A DNA stretch of 64,000 bases, from assembly GCA_964649745.1 (NCBI GenBank), contig CAZYQI010000002.1, positions 124,001 through 188,000 of the forward strand. The letters run 5' to 3'. The notes under the pieces are model-generated. The model was not told where the DNA came from and did not search any database. It saw only the letters and a list, made by a program, of their open reading frames with translations. Positions 42,696 through 51,622 of this stretch are shown piece after piece; the first letter of the stretch is position 1, and every line of letters starts with the position of its first letter. This DNA is from CAZEHS01 sp964649745 (GTDB taxonomy: Bacteria; Bacillota; Clostridia; Peptostreptococcales; Acidaminobacteraceae). Made by a program: the position numbers and the translations under genes.

Positions 42696-44063
42696 ATGGA
42701 GTTGAAGGGACGGAATGTGTTGGTTGTGGGCCTGGCTGTTTCGGGTATTCCAGTGGTGCAGGCATTGCACCGATTGGGAGCACGAATTACAGTCAATGAT
42801 CTCAAAGAGAAGGCGGCTCTGGGCGAATGCTGGGATATTCTCAACCCCCTGGTCTCAGGTTGGATATTGGGTGTCCATCCGGAGGATGTGGCGGATTATG
42901 ACCTGATGGTACTGAGCCCTGGGGTACCTACGGATCTTCCGTTTATTGCGGCGGGAAGATCCGCCGGTGTGGAGATCATAGGGGAACTGGAACTGGCATA
43001 CAGGTGTGCCAGCGGAACCTTCGTTGCCATCACGGGTACCAACGGCAAAACCACCACCACGGCTCTTACCGGCGAAATTTTCAAGGCTGCCGGCAAAAAT
43101 ACAGAGGTGGTTGGGAACATCGGTGTTCCCGCAATCGCCAAGGTTCTGGATGCCACTGAAGAGACGATATACATTACCGAAGTCAGCAGCTTTCAGCTGG
43201 AATCCTGTTCAGAATTTCACCCGAAGGTGGCTGCGGTCCTGAATATCACCCCAGACCATCTCAACCGTCACAAAACCATGGCGAACTACATCGATGCCAA
43301 GGCAAAGGTGTTCGCAAGGCAATCAGGAGAGGATACGCTGATCCTCAACTACGATAATGCAGCCACCCGGGCTTTGGCCGAGAAGGCCCCCGCTAAGGTT
43401 CGCTTCTTCAGCCGCAGCATTCTGGAGCCGGGTTTTACAGGGATTGCGGACAATTGGATCGTCATACGGGAGCCCCAGGAGGATATACGAATATGTCCGG
43501 TTAAGGATCTGTTCATTCCCGGTGCCCACAACCTTGAAAATGCATTGGCTGCGGCGACCATGGCCTACTGCTGCGGTATCGCTCCCTCTGTTATCGCAGA
43601 AGGGTTGAAAGCGTTTCAGGGAGTGGCACATCGTATCGAATGGACCGGAGAATTCAGAGGGGTTCGGTTTTATAATGATTCCAAAGGGACCAATCCGGAT
43701 TCCACCATCAAGGCAGTCGAAGCCATGCAGGGGCCAACGGTGCTGATTGCGGGGGGGATGGATAAGGGATCTGAATTCGATGAACTGGTGGCGTCCTTCA
43801 GAACAACCATAACGGATGTGGTTCTGTTGGGGGAAACCAAGGAAAAGATTCAGGAATCTGCCCGCAGAGCCGGTTTTCACAACTCGGTTCTGGTATCCTC
43901 CATGGAGGAAGCCGTTCGGGAAGCCTGGAGACGGGCAGTTGATGGCGGCAATATCCTCCTTTCCCCAGCCTGTGCCAGTTGGGATATGTATGCCAACTAC
44001 GAGGTGAGGGGGCAGCATTTCAAAGACAGCGTGGCGGCGCTGATCCGGGAGCTGAGTTCATGA
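42696..44063 (+). CDS. murD: UDP-MurNAc-L-Ala:D-Glu ligase MurD
   Basis: A 455-residue Mur ligase adding D-glutamate. A Rossmann-like N-terminal domain (NVLVVGLAVSGIPVVQAL) is followed by the ATP loop ITGTNGKTTTTALTG, the central EVSSFQLE and ITPDHLNRHKTM, and the C-terminal YNDSKGTNPDST and IAGGMDKGSEF. GAGGAGG lies upstream of the ATG. Its stop overlaps the ftsW start. Confidence 0.97.
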   Translation: MELKGRNVLVVGLAVSGIPVVQALHRLGARITVNDLKEKAALGECWDILNPLVSGWILGVHPEDVADYDLMVLSPGVPTDLPFIAAGRSAGVEIIGELELAYRCASGTFVAITGTNGKTTTTALTGEIFKAAGKNTEVVGNIGVPAIAKVLDATEETIYITEVSSFQLESCSEFHPKVAAVLNITPDHLNRHKTMANYIDAKAKVFARQSGEDTLILNYDNAATRALAEKAPAKVRFFSRSILEPGFTGIADNWIVIREPQEDIRICPVKDLFIPGAHNLENALAAATMAYCCGIAPSVIAEGLKAFQGVAHRIEWTGEFRGVRFYNDSKGTNPDSTIKAVEAMQGPTVLIAGGMDKGSEFDELVASFRTTITDVVLLGETKEKIQESARRAGFHNSVLVSSMEEAVREAWRRAVDGGNILLSPACASWDMYANYEVRGQHFKDSVAALIRELSS

Positions 44064-45160
44064 GAGCACAAAAGGCCGGCGACAGAGTACTGATGACATG
44101 CGTCTTTGCCCTGGTTCTCATCGGGATACTGATGGTGTTCAGTTCCAGCTTCTACTACGCGTTGCAGCGCTATAACGATCAGTATTATTTTTTTCGCAAA
44201 GAGATTCAATGGGCGGCAATCGGCTTGTTCGCCATGCTGTTCATGTCCTGTGTGCCTTACAAATGGCTTGAAAAGTGGGCGGTGCCGATTCTCATTGTCT
44301 CACTTTGTCTGCTGGTGATGGTTCTTTTCACTCCCGAAATTAAGGGTGCCCGACGGTGGATCAACCTGGGGTTCATAAGCATCATGCCCGGAGAGGTGGC
44401 GAAGTTTGCCGTTATACTCTTTATGTCTGCATTCCTTTCCCGGGATAAGAGCGGTCTTCGACGGCCTCGGGATCTTTATACGTATATCATGGTGGTGGGT
44501 CTTGTTTTTGCGCTTATCGTTAAACAGCCTAACCTCAGTACCGCGCTGACGATTTTCGGTGTGGCCTTTGTGCAGCTTTTTGTGGCGGGACTGCCGCTTT
44601 TCTATGTGTTCTCCGGAGCTCTGGCTGGGGCATTGGGAGCCACTGCGCTGGTACTGACTTCTACGTATAGAATGAAACGGCTTACCACCTTCCTGTATCC
44701 TTTTAAGGACACCTCTGCTGAAGGCTACCAGGTGGCACAGTCTTTGCTGGCCCTTGGTTCTGGAGGATTCTTCGGTGCGGGGCTGGGTGAAAGCATCCAG
44801 AACAAGCTCTATCTCCCTGAGCCTCAAAATGACTTTATTTTTGCCACAATCGGCGAGGAATTCGGGTATCTGGGCTCCATGGCGGTTATTGTACTTTTTG
44901 CCATTCTCATTTGGCGAGGGGTTAAGATTGCCATTAACGCCAAGGATCGATTCGGTTTTTTCCTTGCCACGGGCATTACGGCTACCATCGGAATTCAGAC
45001 CGTTATCAATATTGCCGTTGCCACATCCTCAATGCCAGTTACCGGAGTGGCACTGCCCTTCGTAAGCTATGGGGGTAACAGCATGGCCCTTCTGATGGCT
45101 CAGATCGGCATTCTAATCAACATATCCCGTACCAGCCTTAATGGGGAGGACCATCAATGA
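44060..45160 (+). CDS. ftsW: Septal peptidoglycan polymerase FtsW (SEDS family)
   Basis: A 366-residue SEDS glycosyltransferase with about ten helices that pairs with a class B PBP. Motifs: GARRWINLGFISIMPGEVAKFAV, KQPNLSTAL, YQVAQSLLALGSGGFFGAGLG, PEPQNDFIFATIGEEFGYLG and the last-helix GVALPFVSYGGNSM. The start at 44060 gives an ATGA overlap with murD; the frame extends further upstream inside murD without support. SpoVE is a close relative; context within the dcw cluster favours FtsW. Confidence 0.93.
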   Translation: MRAQKAGDRVLMTCVFALVLIGILMVFSSSFYYALQRYNDQYYFFRKEIQWAAIGLFAMLFMSCVPYKWLEKWAVPILIVSLCLLVMVLFTPEIKGARRWINLGFISIMPGEVAKFAVILFMSAFLSRDKSGLRRPRDLYTYIMVVGLVFALIVKQPNLSTALTIFGVAFVQLFVAGLPLFYVFSGALAGALGATALVLTSTYRMKRLTTFLYPFKDTSAEGYQVAQSLLALGSGGFFGAGLGESIQNKLYLPEPQNDFIFATIGEEFGYLGSMAVIVLFAILIWRGVKIAINAKDRFGFFLATGITATIGIQTVINIAVATSSMPVTGVALPFVSYGGNSMALLMAQIGILINISRTSLNGEDHQ

Positions 45161-46275
45161 AAGTTATCGTAACAGGCGGTGGAACCGGAGGCCATATCAA
45201 TCCGGCCATTGCCATTGCGCAGAAAATCCGTGATGTGCTCCCGGAAACAGAAATTCTTTATGTAGGCACGGCAAAAGGAATGGAGAGTGAGCTGGCACCC
45301 CGCAGCGGGTTCCGCTTCGAAGCCATCTCTGTAAAAGGATTTCGGCGAAAATTAAGCCTGGATACATTTAGAACCGCAGGGGTATTAATGAAAGGGCTGG
45401 TTCAAGCCAATGCGCTTCTCAGAAGAGAAAAACCGGATATCGTCATCGGCACCGGAGGCTATGTATGCGGTCCCTTGGTAGCCATGGCGTCGATGAGACG
45501 CTGCCGTACGCTTATTCATGAGCAGAACGCCATCCCTGGGGCTACGAATAAGATTCTGAGTCGGTTTGTCAATACAGTATGCATCAGCTATGAGGATTCG
45601 AAAAAGGTGTTCAGCGGGGCCAAACGGGTAACCCTTACAGGAAACCCCGTACGGTCGGAGTTTTCTCATCTGGACCGGGAGGAGTGCCGTAAAAGGCTGG
45701 GTATTCCGACGGATGCCTTTTTGGTAGTATCCACCGGAGGCAGCGGCGGTGCGGCTGCCTTGAACCGGGCAGTAAAAAATGTATTTCAGAATTATATGAG
45801 CGAAGGCCTATATTGGGCCCACATTACGGGTAAGAACTACTACACGGAATTTGTAAAGGATGTATCTGCCGCGCCGGGAACCTGGCCCTGCCGGGCCATG
45901 GCCTTCTGTCATGACATGCCGCTGCTCATGGGGGCTGCGGATCTTATGGTCAGCCGAGCCGGTGCGCTGATCATCGCGGAAATGGCTACAGCCGGAATTC
46001 CGTCCATTCTGGTGCCGTCCCCCAATGTTGCCAATCGCCATCAGGATTACAACGGGGAAATTTGCCGAAAGGGCGGTATGTCCCAGATCATTTGGGAGCA
46101 GGATTTGGATGGTGAGGCCCTTTGGAGCTCCGTGGCCATACTGAAGAATGACACCGAAACCCTGGCTGCCATGAAAAAGGCGGCTCTGCATATGAGCATG
46201 GAGACGGCGGCGGACAGGATTTTTGAGGAGATCCGACACCTGATGCCTGCCAGTGGTTTGGAAGGAAGGGTGTAA
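45157..46275 (+). CDS. murG: Lipid II synthase MurG
   Basis: A 372-residue GT28 glycosyltransferase adding GlcNAc to lipid I at the inner membrane face. The N-terminal glycine-rich loop is VTGGGTGGHINPAIAIA and the second is STGGSGGAAALNRAV. The UDP-GlcNAc site has SRAGALIIAEMATAGIPSILVPSP. ATGA overlap with ftsW. Confidence 0.96.
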   Translation: MKVIVTGGGTGGHINPAIAIAQKIRDVLPETEILYVGTAKGMESELAPRSGFRFEAISVKGFRRKLSLDTFRTAGVLMKGLVQANALLRREKPDIVIGTGGYVCGPLVAMASMRRCRTLIHEQNAIPGATNKILSRFVNTVCISYEDSKKVFSGAKRVTLTGNPVRSEFSHLDREECRKRLGIPTDAFLVVSTGGSGGAAALNRAVKNVFQNYMSEGLYWAHITGKNYYTEFVKDVSAAPGTWPCRAMAFCHDMPLLMGAADLMVSRAGALIIAEMATAGIPSILVPSPNVANRHQDYNGEICRKGGMSQIIWEQDLDGEALWSSVAILKNDTETLAAMKKAALHMSMETAADRIFEEIRHLMPASGLEGRV

Positions 46276-46279
46276 TCCG

Positions 46280-47011
46280 TTGAATTGGAGAGGACTGGTC
46301 CAGCTTTTAAAGCTGCTGCTGATAGTGGGCTGCATGGTTGGCGCAGCATATATGGCCGTTTTTCGGACCGACTGGTTTCTGATAAAGGGATTTGAGGTTC
46401 AGGCCAATGAAGACCGGCGGCCTTGGATCGAGGAAAACTACACTAAATACTATGCGTCGCGGAACATGTTCCTGGTGAGCATGGAGGAAGGGGCCGACAG
46501 TCTGAGGACGGATCCATCGGTGAAAACGGTCAGAATCCGACGGCAGCCTCCGGCCACTTTGGTGTATGCTATCGAATACCGTGTGGCCGTGGCAGGATTT
46601 CTGTTCGAAGATATCTATCTGAGAGTGGACCGGGAGGGTTACCTGATTGGAACCACACCGGAGCCCCCTGCGGATGTGCCTGTGGTGACGGGGCTAAAGA
46701 TGGACAGTTTTGTTGTAGGAAAACCCATCAACGTGGCACAAAAGCAGCAGCTCAGCTTTGCGTTGGATCTGGTAACACTGCTGGGAAGCGCAGGGCTTGA
46801 AAAGGAATGCGAATTGAAGATGGAAGAGCAGACAATGCTGGTGAACCTGAAGAGCGGCATCAGCGGTCGCTTCTGGTACAGGGGTTCGGCAGAGGATAGC
46901 TTCAACCGGTTCATGACCGTTTATAATGATCAGTTGAAAAAAGGTGTGGCGTCCGGTCTTATTGACGTCAGCTCAGAGGGCTATCCCGTGTATAAGCCCT
47001 TTGGGGAATAG
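46280..47011 (+). CDS. ftsQ: Cell division protein FtsQ/DivIB
   Basis: A 243-residue bitopic division protein. A short basic N-terminus and one membrane helix (LLKLLLIVGCMVGAAYMAVF) are followed by a POTRA-type domain (FLIKGFEVQANEDRRPWIEENY... SVKTVRIRRQPPATLVYAI) and the FtsQ beta domain. I use the TTG at 46280, just after murG and downstream of GGAAGGAAGGG; a GTG at 46253 inside murG is the alternative and lacks a ribosome site. Confidence 0.85.
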   Translation: MNWRGLVQLLKLLLIVGCMVGAAYMAVFRTDWFLIKGFEVQANEDRRPWIEENYTKYYASRNMFLVSMEEGADSLRTDPSVKTVRIRRQPPATLVYAIEYRVAVAGFLFEDIYLRVDREGYLIGTTPEPPADVPVVTGLKMDSFVVGKPINVAQKQQLSFALDLVTLLGSAGLEKECELKMEEQTMLVNLKSGISGRFWYRGSAEDSFNRFMTVYNDQLKKGVASGLIDVSSEGYPVYKPFGE

Positions 47012-47021
47012 GAGGTTTTGT

Positions 47022-47741
47022 ATGACATTAAAGGATAAGATGATAATTGCCGTGGTATGCCTGGCCTTGGGTGTGGTGCTGTCGATACAGTTCCGCATTG
47101 TACAGGGAAACACGATCACCCTGGCCCCCAGCCAGAAGTCCACAGAGCTGTCCAATGAACTGAAAAAGGTACAGGACGAAAAGGAAAATCTCCTGAGAGA
47201 ACTGGCCCGTCTGGAACAGAAGCTGGGTGACTTTCAAAGCTCGGCATCTAAAGAGAACGTGCTGATCAAGAACCTCAACGAGGAATTGGACCGGTATCGC
47301 ATCATCGGTGGTTTCCGCGATGTAAAGGGGCCGGGAGTGGTTGTTACGGTGGATAACCCGCCCAAGGATGCAAACTTCAATGCCGATGTCAATATTGTCT
47401 ATGAGTACGAGCTGCTCCTCAGCCTGATTAACGAACTCAATGCTGCCGGAGCAGAAGCGGTATCCATAAACGACCAGCGGCTGATCTCCACCTCGGAGAT
47501 CCGCTCTGCGGGAAACGCCATCAACATTAACGCAACCCCCCAGCAACCCCCTTACATCATCAAGGCGATTGGCAACAAAGATACGCTGGATGGTGCATTG
47601 AATCAGGTTTTTGGTGTTGTTTCCGTACTCCGGGATCACCGATATCTGGTCAGCGTTCGCAAGCAGGATGATATCAGCATCTCGAAATACAAGGATGTTG
47701 TGAAACTTAAGTATGCACAGCCGGTAGAAGTTAAGCAGTGA
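47022..47741 (+). CDS. DUF881 membrane protein (YlxW/YlxX-like), first copy
   Basis: A 239-residue protein with one N-terminal membrane helix (MIIAVVCLALGVVLSIQF), a coiled coil (about residues 35-85, ELSNELKKVQDEKENLLREL) and the DUF881 domain. The domain landmarks are KGPGVVVTVDNP, LLLSLINELNAAGAEAVSINDQRL and PPYIIKAIGN. These proteins lie in dcw clusters of many Firmicutes and Actinobacteria with no firm function. AGGAGG lies 7 nt before the ATG. The paralogue follows within 10 bp. Confidence 0.9.
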   Translation: MTLKDKMIIAVVCLALGVVLSIQFRIVQGNTITLAPSQKSTELSNELKKVQDEKENLLRELARLEQKLGDFQSSASKENVLIKNLNEELDRYRIIGGFRDVKGPGVVVTVDNPPKDANFNADVNIVYEYELLLSLINELNAAGAEAVSINDQRLISTSEIRSAGNAININATPQQPPYIIKAIGNKDTLDGALNQVFGVVSVLRDHRYLVSVRKQDDISISKYKDVVKLKYAQPVEVKQ

Positions 47742-47748
47742 GGTGTCT

Positions 47749-48474
47749 ATGACAAGGAAACTCAGCAAGACCGATTTTTTCTGGATGACCCTGCTGTTGG
47801 GCGTGTTGTTTGCGTTTCAGTCCAGAACCCTGCTGGCGGGGGTGAAATACATCCCGCTTCAGCAGCTGCAGCAGGCCCAGCTTACCCTGGAAAAACAGTC
47901 TGCGGAGCTCCAGATCCTCCGGGATCAGGTGAAGGCCAAGGCCGATCAGGTGAAGGCCATTGAGAACGGATCGGATGTGGAGCAGGAGCTGGTTCGCCAG
48001 CTTCAGACAGAGATTGAAGATCTGAAGCTTCTTACCGGTCAGGAGGATGTCGAAGGTCCGGGGGTCATCATCATCATTTCCGATGGAACCCGAAAGCTGT
48101 TCGACAACGAAGATCCTAACAATCTCATGGTTCACGATCTGGATATTCGCACCATCGTCGACGATCTCCGGTATGCCGGGGCAGAGGCTATTTCCGTCAA
48201 TGACCAGCGTATTGTGGAACACGTATCTCCAATTTATTGCAATGGCCCCACCATAAAGGTGAACGATCAGATGTGCTCACAGCCCTTCATCATCAAGGCC
48301 ATCGGCAATCAGAACTTTCTGGATGCCGCCATCAACGCTCCGGACAAGTACGGCGGAACCCTTCGCCAGTGGGGGCTTTTCATCGAAGTGAATACCAGCA
48401 TGAACGTGCGGATTCCAAAGTATAGCGGAGATATCCAGTTTAAATATCTTCAGCCGGTAAAGGAAGGTGTCTAG
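47749..48474 (+). CDS. DUF881 membrane protein (YlxW/YlxX-like), second copy
   Basis: A 241-residue paralogue of the upstream gene, with one membrane helix, a shorter coiled coil (LEKQSAELQILRDQVKAKA) and the same DUF881 pattern: EGPGVIIIISDG, IVDDLRYAGAEAISVNDQRI and QPFIIKAIGNQ. The GTG at 47743 is also in frame; the ATG at 47749 fits GTGAGG a little better. Stop codon abuts the start of the sbp gene. Confidence 0.9.
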   Translation: MTRKLSKTDFFWMTLLLGVLFAFQSRTLLAGVKYIPLQQLQQAQLTLEKQSAELQILRDQVKAKADQVKAIENGSDVEQELVRQLQTEIEDLKLLTGQEDVEGPGVIIIISDGTRKLFDNEDPNNLMVHDLDIRTIVDDLRYAGAEAISVNDQRIVEHVSPIYCNGPTIKVNDQMCSQPFIIKAIGNQNFLDAAINAPDKYGGTLRQWGLFIEVNTSMNVRIPKYSGDIQFKYLQPVKEGV

Positions 48475-48822
48475 ATGCTTATTGTCATATTAGGGCTTTT
48501 GCTGGGACTTATGCTGGGTTTTTTTCTGCCGGTGACCTTCTCGGCGGCGTATTCCATTTATTTATCGGTAGCGATTCTGGCGGCCATCGATTCCGTGTTC
48601 GGTGCCTTCCGATCAAACCTTGAAGACCACTTCGACAGCATGGTGTTCCTCACAGGTTTCTTTTCCAATGCACTGTTGGCTGGAATCCTGGCGTATATCG
48701 GCGATGTCCTGGGAATTCCCCTGTACTATTCGGCCATTTTCGTATTCGGCGTACGGCTCTTTAACAACCTGGCAATCATTCGCCGTATTTATCTCGACAG
48801 ATTAAAAAATCGTGTCCGTTAA
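48475..48822 (+). CDS. sbp: Small basic protein Sbp (DUF1290)
   Basis: A 115-residue membrane protein with three to four helices: LIVILGLLLGLMLGFFLP, then the family segment YLSVAILAAIDSVFGAFRSNLE, and a basic tail (RRIYLDRLKNRVR). It is the DUF1290/Sbp protein usually encoded between the DUF881 genes and ftsZ. Function unknown; link to division is by context only. Confidence 0.92.
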   Translation: MLIVILGLLLGLMLGFFLPVTFSAAYSIYLSVAILAAIDSVFGAFRSNLEDHFDSMVFLTGFFSNALLAGILAYIGDVLGIPLYYSAIFVFGVRLFNNLAIIRRIYLDRLKNRVR

Positions 48823-49055
48823 GGCAGGATTAAGGCTGTTTATGTCGAAATCATCTCTTTACTGAAAGGGTTTTACCAACTTCAATAAATCGGAAAAATA
48901 TGATAACATGACTATATTCTCGAAGCGCCATCTGTGTTATGATAGTGTGAGACCAAGCATCCGACGTCTTTACAATGGCTCAAAAACCACAATCTGTGGC
49001 TTCAGATAGGTACCTGTGCATAGGGTATCAATAGGACACTAAAGGGGGAACTTGC

Positions 49056-50213
49056 ATGTTAGAGTTCGATATCGACATGGATCAGTTTGCGCAAATCAAG
49101 GTTATAGGTGTAGGCGGCGGAGGGAACAATGCCGTTAACCGAATGATCGATGCGAACCTGAAAGGCGTTCAGTTTATCGCCATCAATACGGATAAACAGG
49201 CCCTGTACACATCAAAGGCTGAATATAAGATACAGATAGGAGAAAAACTCACCCGTGGACTTGGGGCAGGGGCAAACCCGGAAATCGGGCAAAAGGCTGC
49301 GGAAGAGAGCCGTGATGACATCTATCAGGCACTGCAGGGTGCCGACATGGTATTCGTTACAGCCGGCATGGGTGGCGGTACCGGAACAGGTGCGGCGCCT
49401 ATCGTTGCCGAGATTGCCAAGGAGATGGGCATCCTCACCGTAGGGGTTGTCACCAAGCCCTTTACCTTTGAAGGCCGGAGACGGATGCTTCATGCGGAAA
49501 AGGGGATTGAGGATCTTAAAAAGAAAGTGGACACCCTGGTAACCATCCCCAACGACCGCTTGTTGCAGGTGGTTGAGCGGAAAACCTCCATCGTGGATGC
49601 CTTCCGAATTGCGGATGACGTTCTCCGACAGGGTGTTCAGGGTATTTCAGATACCATTGCGGTTCCCGGTCTGATCAATCTGGACTTTGCCGATGTAAAA
49701 ACAATCATGTTCGAGCGGGGCCTGGCCCATATGGGTATCGGTCGCGGAAGCGGCGAGAAGCGTGCGGTGGAAGCGGCTAAGCAGGCTATTCACAGTCCGC
49801 TTCTGGAAACCTCCATCAACGGCTCCAAAGGGGTGTTGATCAACATCACCGGTGGTGCGAACCTTGGACTTTTCGAAGTGAATGAGGCAGCCGAAGTGGT
49901 AGCCCAGGCAGCGGACCCCGACGCAAACATTATCTTCGGTGCCGTTATCGACGAATCCCTGAAGGATGAAATACGCCTTACCGTTATTGCCACAGGCTTT
50001 GATGGACCCGCCTTCGGGGGCATCTTCGCCACCGACCACATCCAGAAAGCGGTTAATGAGCATGTGAAAGCGGAAGCGAAAGCCCCCGCCCACGAAGCTC
50101 CCGAAGCGGTTTTCGCTGAAGCCCCTGCTCCTGAACCGGTGGTGGAAGCAAAGGAACAGCCTCAGGAGGATGAACTCGATATCCCAACCTTCCTTCGACG
50201 AAAAAGGACATAG
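49056..50213 (+). CDS. ftsZ: Cell division protein FtsZ
   Basis: A 385-residue tubulin-like GTPase that forms the Z ring. The N-terminal VIGVGGGGNNAVNRMI, the tubulin signature GGGTGTGAAP (about residues 107-116) and the T7-loop region NLDFADVKTIM are present. After the globular domain come an Ala/Glu/Pro-rich linker (about residues 335-370) and the conserved C-terminal peptide DIPTFLRRKR that binds FtsA or SepF. AAAGGGGG lies 7 nt upstream. ftsA is not present in the cluster. The 233-bp spacer before it has no clear consensus promoter, only a small ACCACA-ATC-TGTGG hairpin. Confidence 0.98.
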   Translation: MLEFDIDMDQFAQIKVIGVGGGGNNAVNRMIDANLKGVQFIAINTDKQALYTSKAEYKIQIGEKLTRGLGAGANPEIGQKAAEESRDDIYQALQGADMVFVTAGMGGGTGTGAAPIVAEIAKEMGILTVGVVTKPFTFEGRRRMLHAEKGIEDLKKKVDTLVTIPNDRLLQVVERKTSIVDAFRIADDVLRQGVQGISDTIAVPGLINLDFADVKTIMFERGLAHMGIGRGSGEKRAVEAAKQAIHSPLLETSINGSKGVLINITGGANLGLFEVNEAAEVVAQAADPDANIIFGAVIDESLKDEIRLTVIATGFDGPAFGGIFATDHIQKAVNEHVKAEAKAPAHEAPEAVFAEAPAPEPVVEAKEQPQEDELDIPTFLRRKRT

Positions 50214-50222
50214 AAACCTTTG

Positions 50223-50254
50223 GTGACCCGGATACCTCCGGGTCACTTTGATGT
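50223..50254 (+). terminator. Terminator after ftsZ
   Basis: GTGACCCGG (50223-50231) pairs with CCGGGTCAC (50238-50246) around a 6-nt loop, followed by TTTGATGTTT. Confidence 0.75.
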
Positions 50255-50340
50255 TTGAAGGACGGTTTGCATACTAAGGGAAGTATATTGCTTTTATAGT
50301 GGCCCTATATGATGTATAATGTTGGGAAGGAGGGTTGCTG

Positions 50341-50802
50341 ATGAAATGTCCGTTCTGCGATTATGAAGAAGCCAAGGTGGTTGATTCCCGCCCAACTGAT
50401 GAAGGGCATGCGATCCGCCGGCGCCGGGAATGCATTAAGTGCAAGAACCGTTTTACCACATATGAGAAGGTTGAAGAAATTCCCCTGGTAGTTGTTAAAA
50501 AGGACGGCAACCGGGAATCCTACAACCGAAACAAAATATTCAACGGAATCATCAAGGCCTGCGAAAAACGCCCTGTTCCCATTGAAATGATGGAAACGGT
50601 GATCGACCGCATAGAGAAGAAGCTGCACAATTCCATGGAAAAAGAGATATCCTCCAACGTAATTGGTCAGATGGTCATGGAGGAGCTTAAAGAGATGGAT
50701 GAAGTGGCGTATGTGCGGTTTGCCTCGGTATACCGCCAGTTCAAGGACATCAACACCTTTATCGACGAAATCACAAAGCTGGTAAATGAGAAGAATATTT
50801 GA
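50341..50802 (+). CDS. nrdR: Ribonucleotide reductase repressor NrdR
   Basis: A 153-residue repressor. The N-terminal zinc ribbon has C3-x2-C6 and C31-x2-C34 around DSRPTDEGHAIRRRREC. An ATP-cone domain follows (VVKKDGNRESYNRNKIFNGI...EVAYVRFASVYRQFKD). It binds paired NrdR boxes upstream of nrd genes in response to dATP/ATP; no box or nrd gene lies in this window. The ATG at 50341 is 7 nt after GGAGGG. A TATAAT at 50315-50320 may be its -10 box. Confidence 0.97.
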   Translation: MKCPFCDYEEAKVVDSRPTDEGHAIRRRRECIKCKNRFTTYEKVEEIPLVVVKKDGNRESYNRNKIFNGIIKACEKRPVPIEMMETVIDRIEKKLHNSMEKEISSNVIGQMVMEELKEMDEVAYVRFASVYRQFKDINTFIDEITKLVNEKNI

Positions 50803-50813
50803 AGGGTAACACC

Positions 50814-51620
50814 ATGAAATCCGAAGCATACATAACAGAGCATAATGGGGTTCATCTGATCCGGTTCCCGCATTTCACGGAAGCCGGTCTTTGTGCGCAC
50901 GGGATAACCACTCGCAAGGGAGGCGTCAGTGAGGGCTTCCTCGCCTCCCTGAACATGGGGCGGAAAATGGTGGACAGCCCCCGGAATATTGCCGAAAACC
51001 GACGCCGTGCCGCGGAGGCCATAGGGGTATCGCCGGACTCCTTCGTCTTTTCGGATCAGGTTCACGGCGTGGGCATCCGGGAAGTGAACCGCGATAATTA
51101 CCGAGATCCCATCAGCGAAACGGACGGTCTCATGACCGATGTGCCGGGTATAACCCTGGTCACTTTTTACGCAGACTGCATGCCGGTGATGATCTATGAT
51201 CCGGAGCATCAGGCAATTGGAATGGTTCATGCCGGCTGGCGGGGCACTGCCGCCGGGATAGCCCCTCTCTTGGTGGAGGCTATGGTATCACGCTACGGCT
51301 CCCGGCCCCAGGCAATGCTTGCCGCCATGGGACCTGCCATCGGCCCCTGTTGTTTTGAAGTGGGTTTGGAGGTGGCGGAAGCCTTTATGGAGATAAAGGT
51401 CCTCAGGGAAGAAACCTCCTGGCTTATACCGAAGCCTGGCAACCCCCACCTGGATCTGGGGATGATCAATTTCCGACTGTTGACGGCGGCAGGAATTCCA
51501 GACACCTCGGTGATAAACCCGGAGATCTGCACCTGCTGTCATCCGGAACTGCTTTATTCCCACCGCAGGGACCATGGCGATACAGGGCGAATGGCGGCAC
51601 TTATGGCACTACAGGAGTAA
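50814..51620 (+). CDS. pgeF: Multicopper-oxidase-like laccase-domain protein PgeF (YfiH)
   Basis: A 268-residue DUF152/YfiH protein, in other bacteria reported as a peptidoglycan editing factor and a purine nucleoside phosphorylase-like enzyme. The metal and catalytic residues are visible in FSDQVHGVGI, FYADCMPVMIYDP, GMVHAGWRGTAAG and IGPCCFEVG. The ATG at 50814 lies 7 nt after GAAGGG, whereas the TTG at 50799 has no ribosome site. It lies between nrdR and the DUF512 gene, a common Clostridia order. Confidence 0.93.
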   Translation: MKSEAYITEHNGVHLIRFPHFTEAGLCAHGITTRKGGVSEGFLASLNMGRKMVDSPRNIAENRRRAAEAIGVSPDSFVFSDQVHGVGIREVNRDNYRDPISETDGLMTDVPGITLVTFYADCMPVMIYDPEHQAIGMVHAGWRGTAAGIAPLLVEAMVSRYGSRPQAMLAAMGPAIGPCCFEVGLEVAEAFMEIKVLREETSWLIPKPGNPHLDLGMINFRLLTAAGIPDTSVINPEICTCCHPELLYSHRRDHGDTGRMAALMALQE

Positions 51621-51622
51621 TC

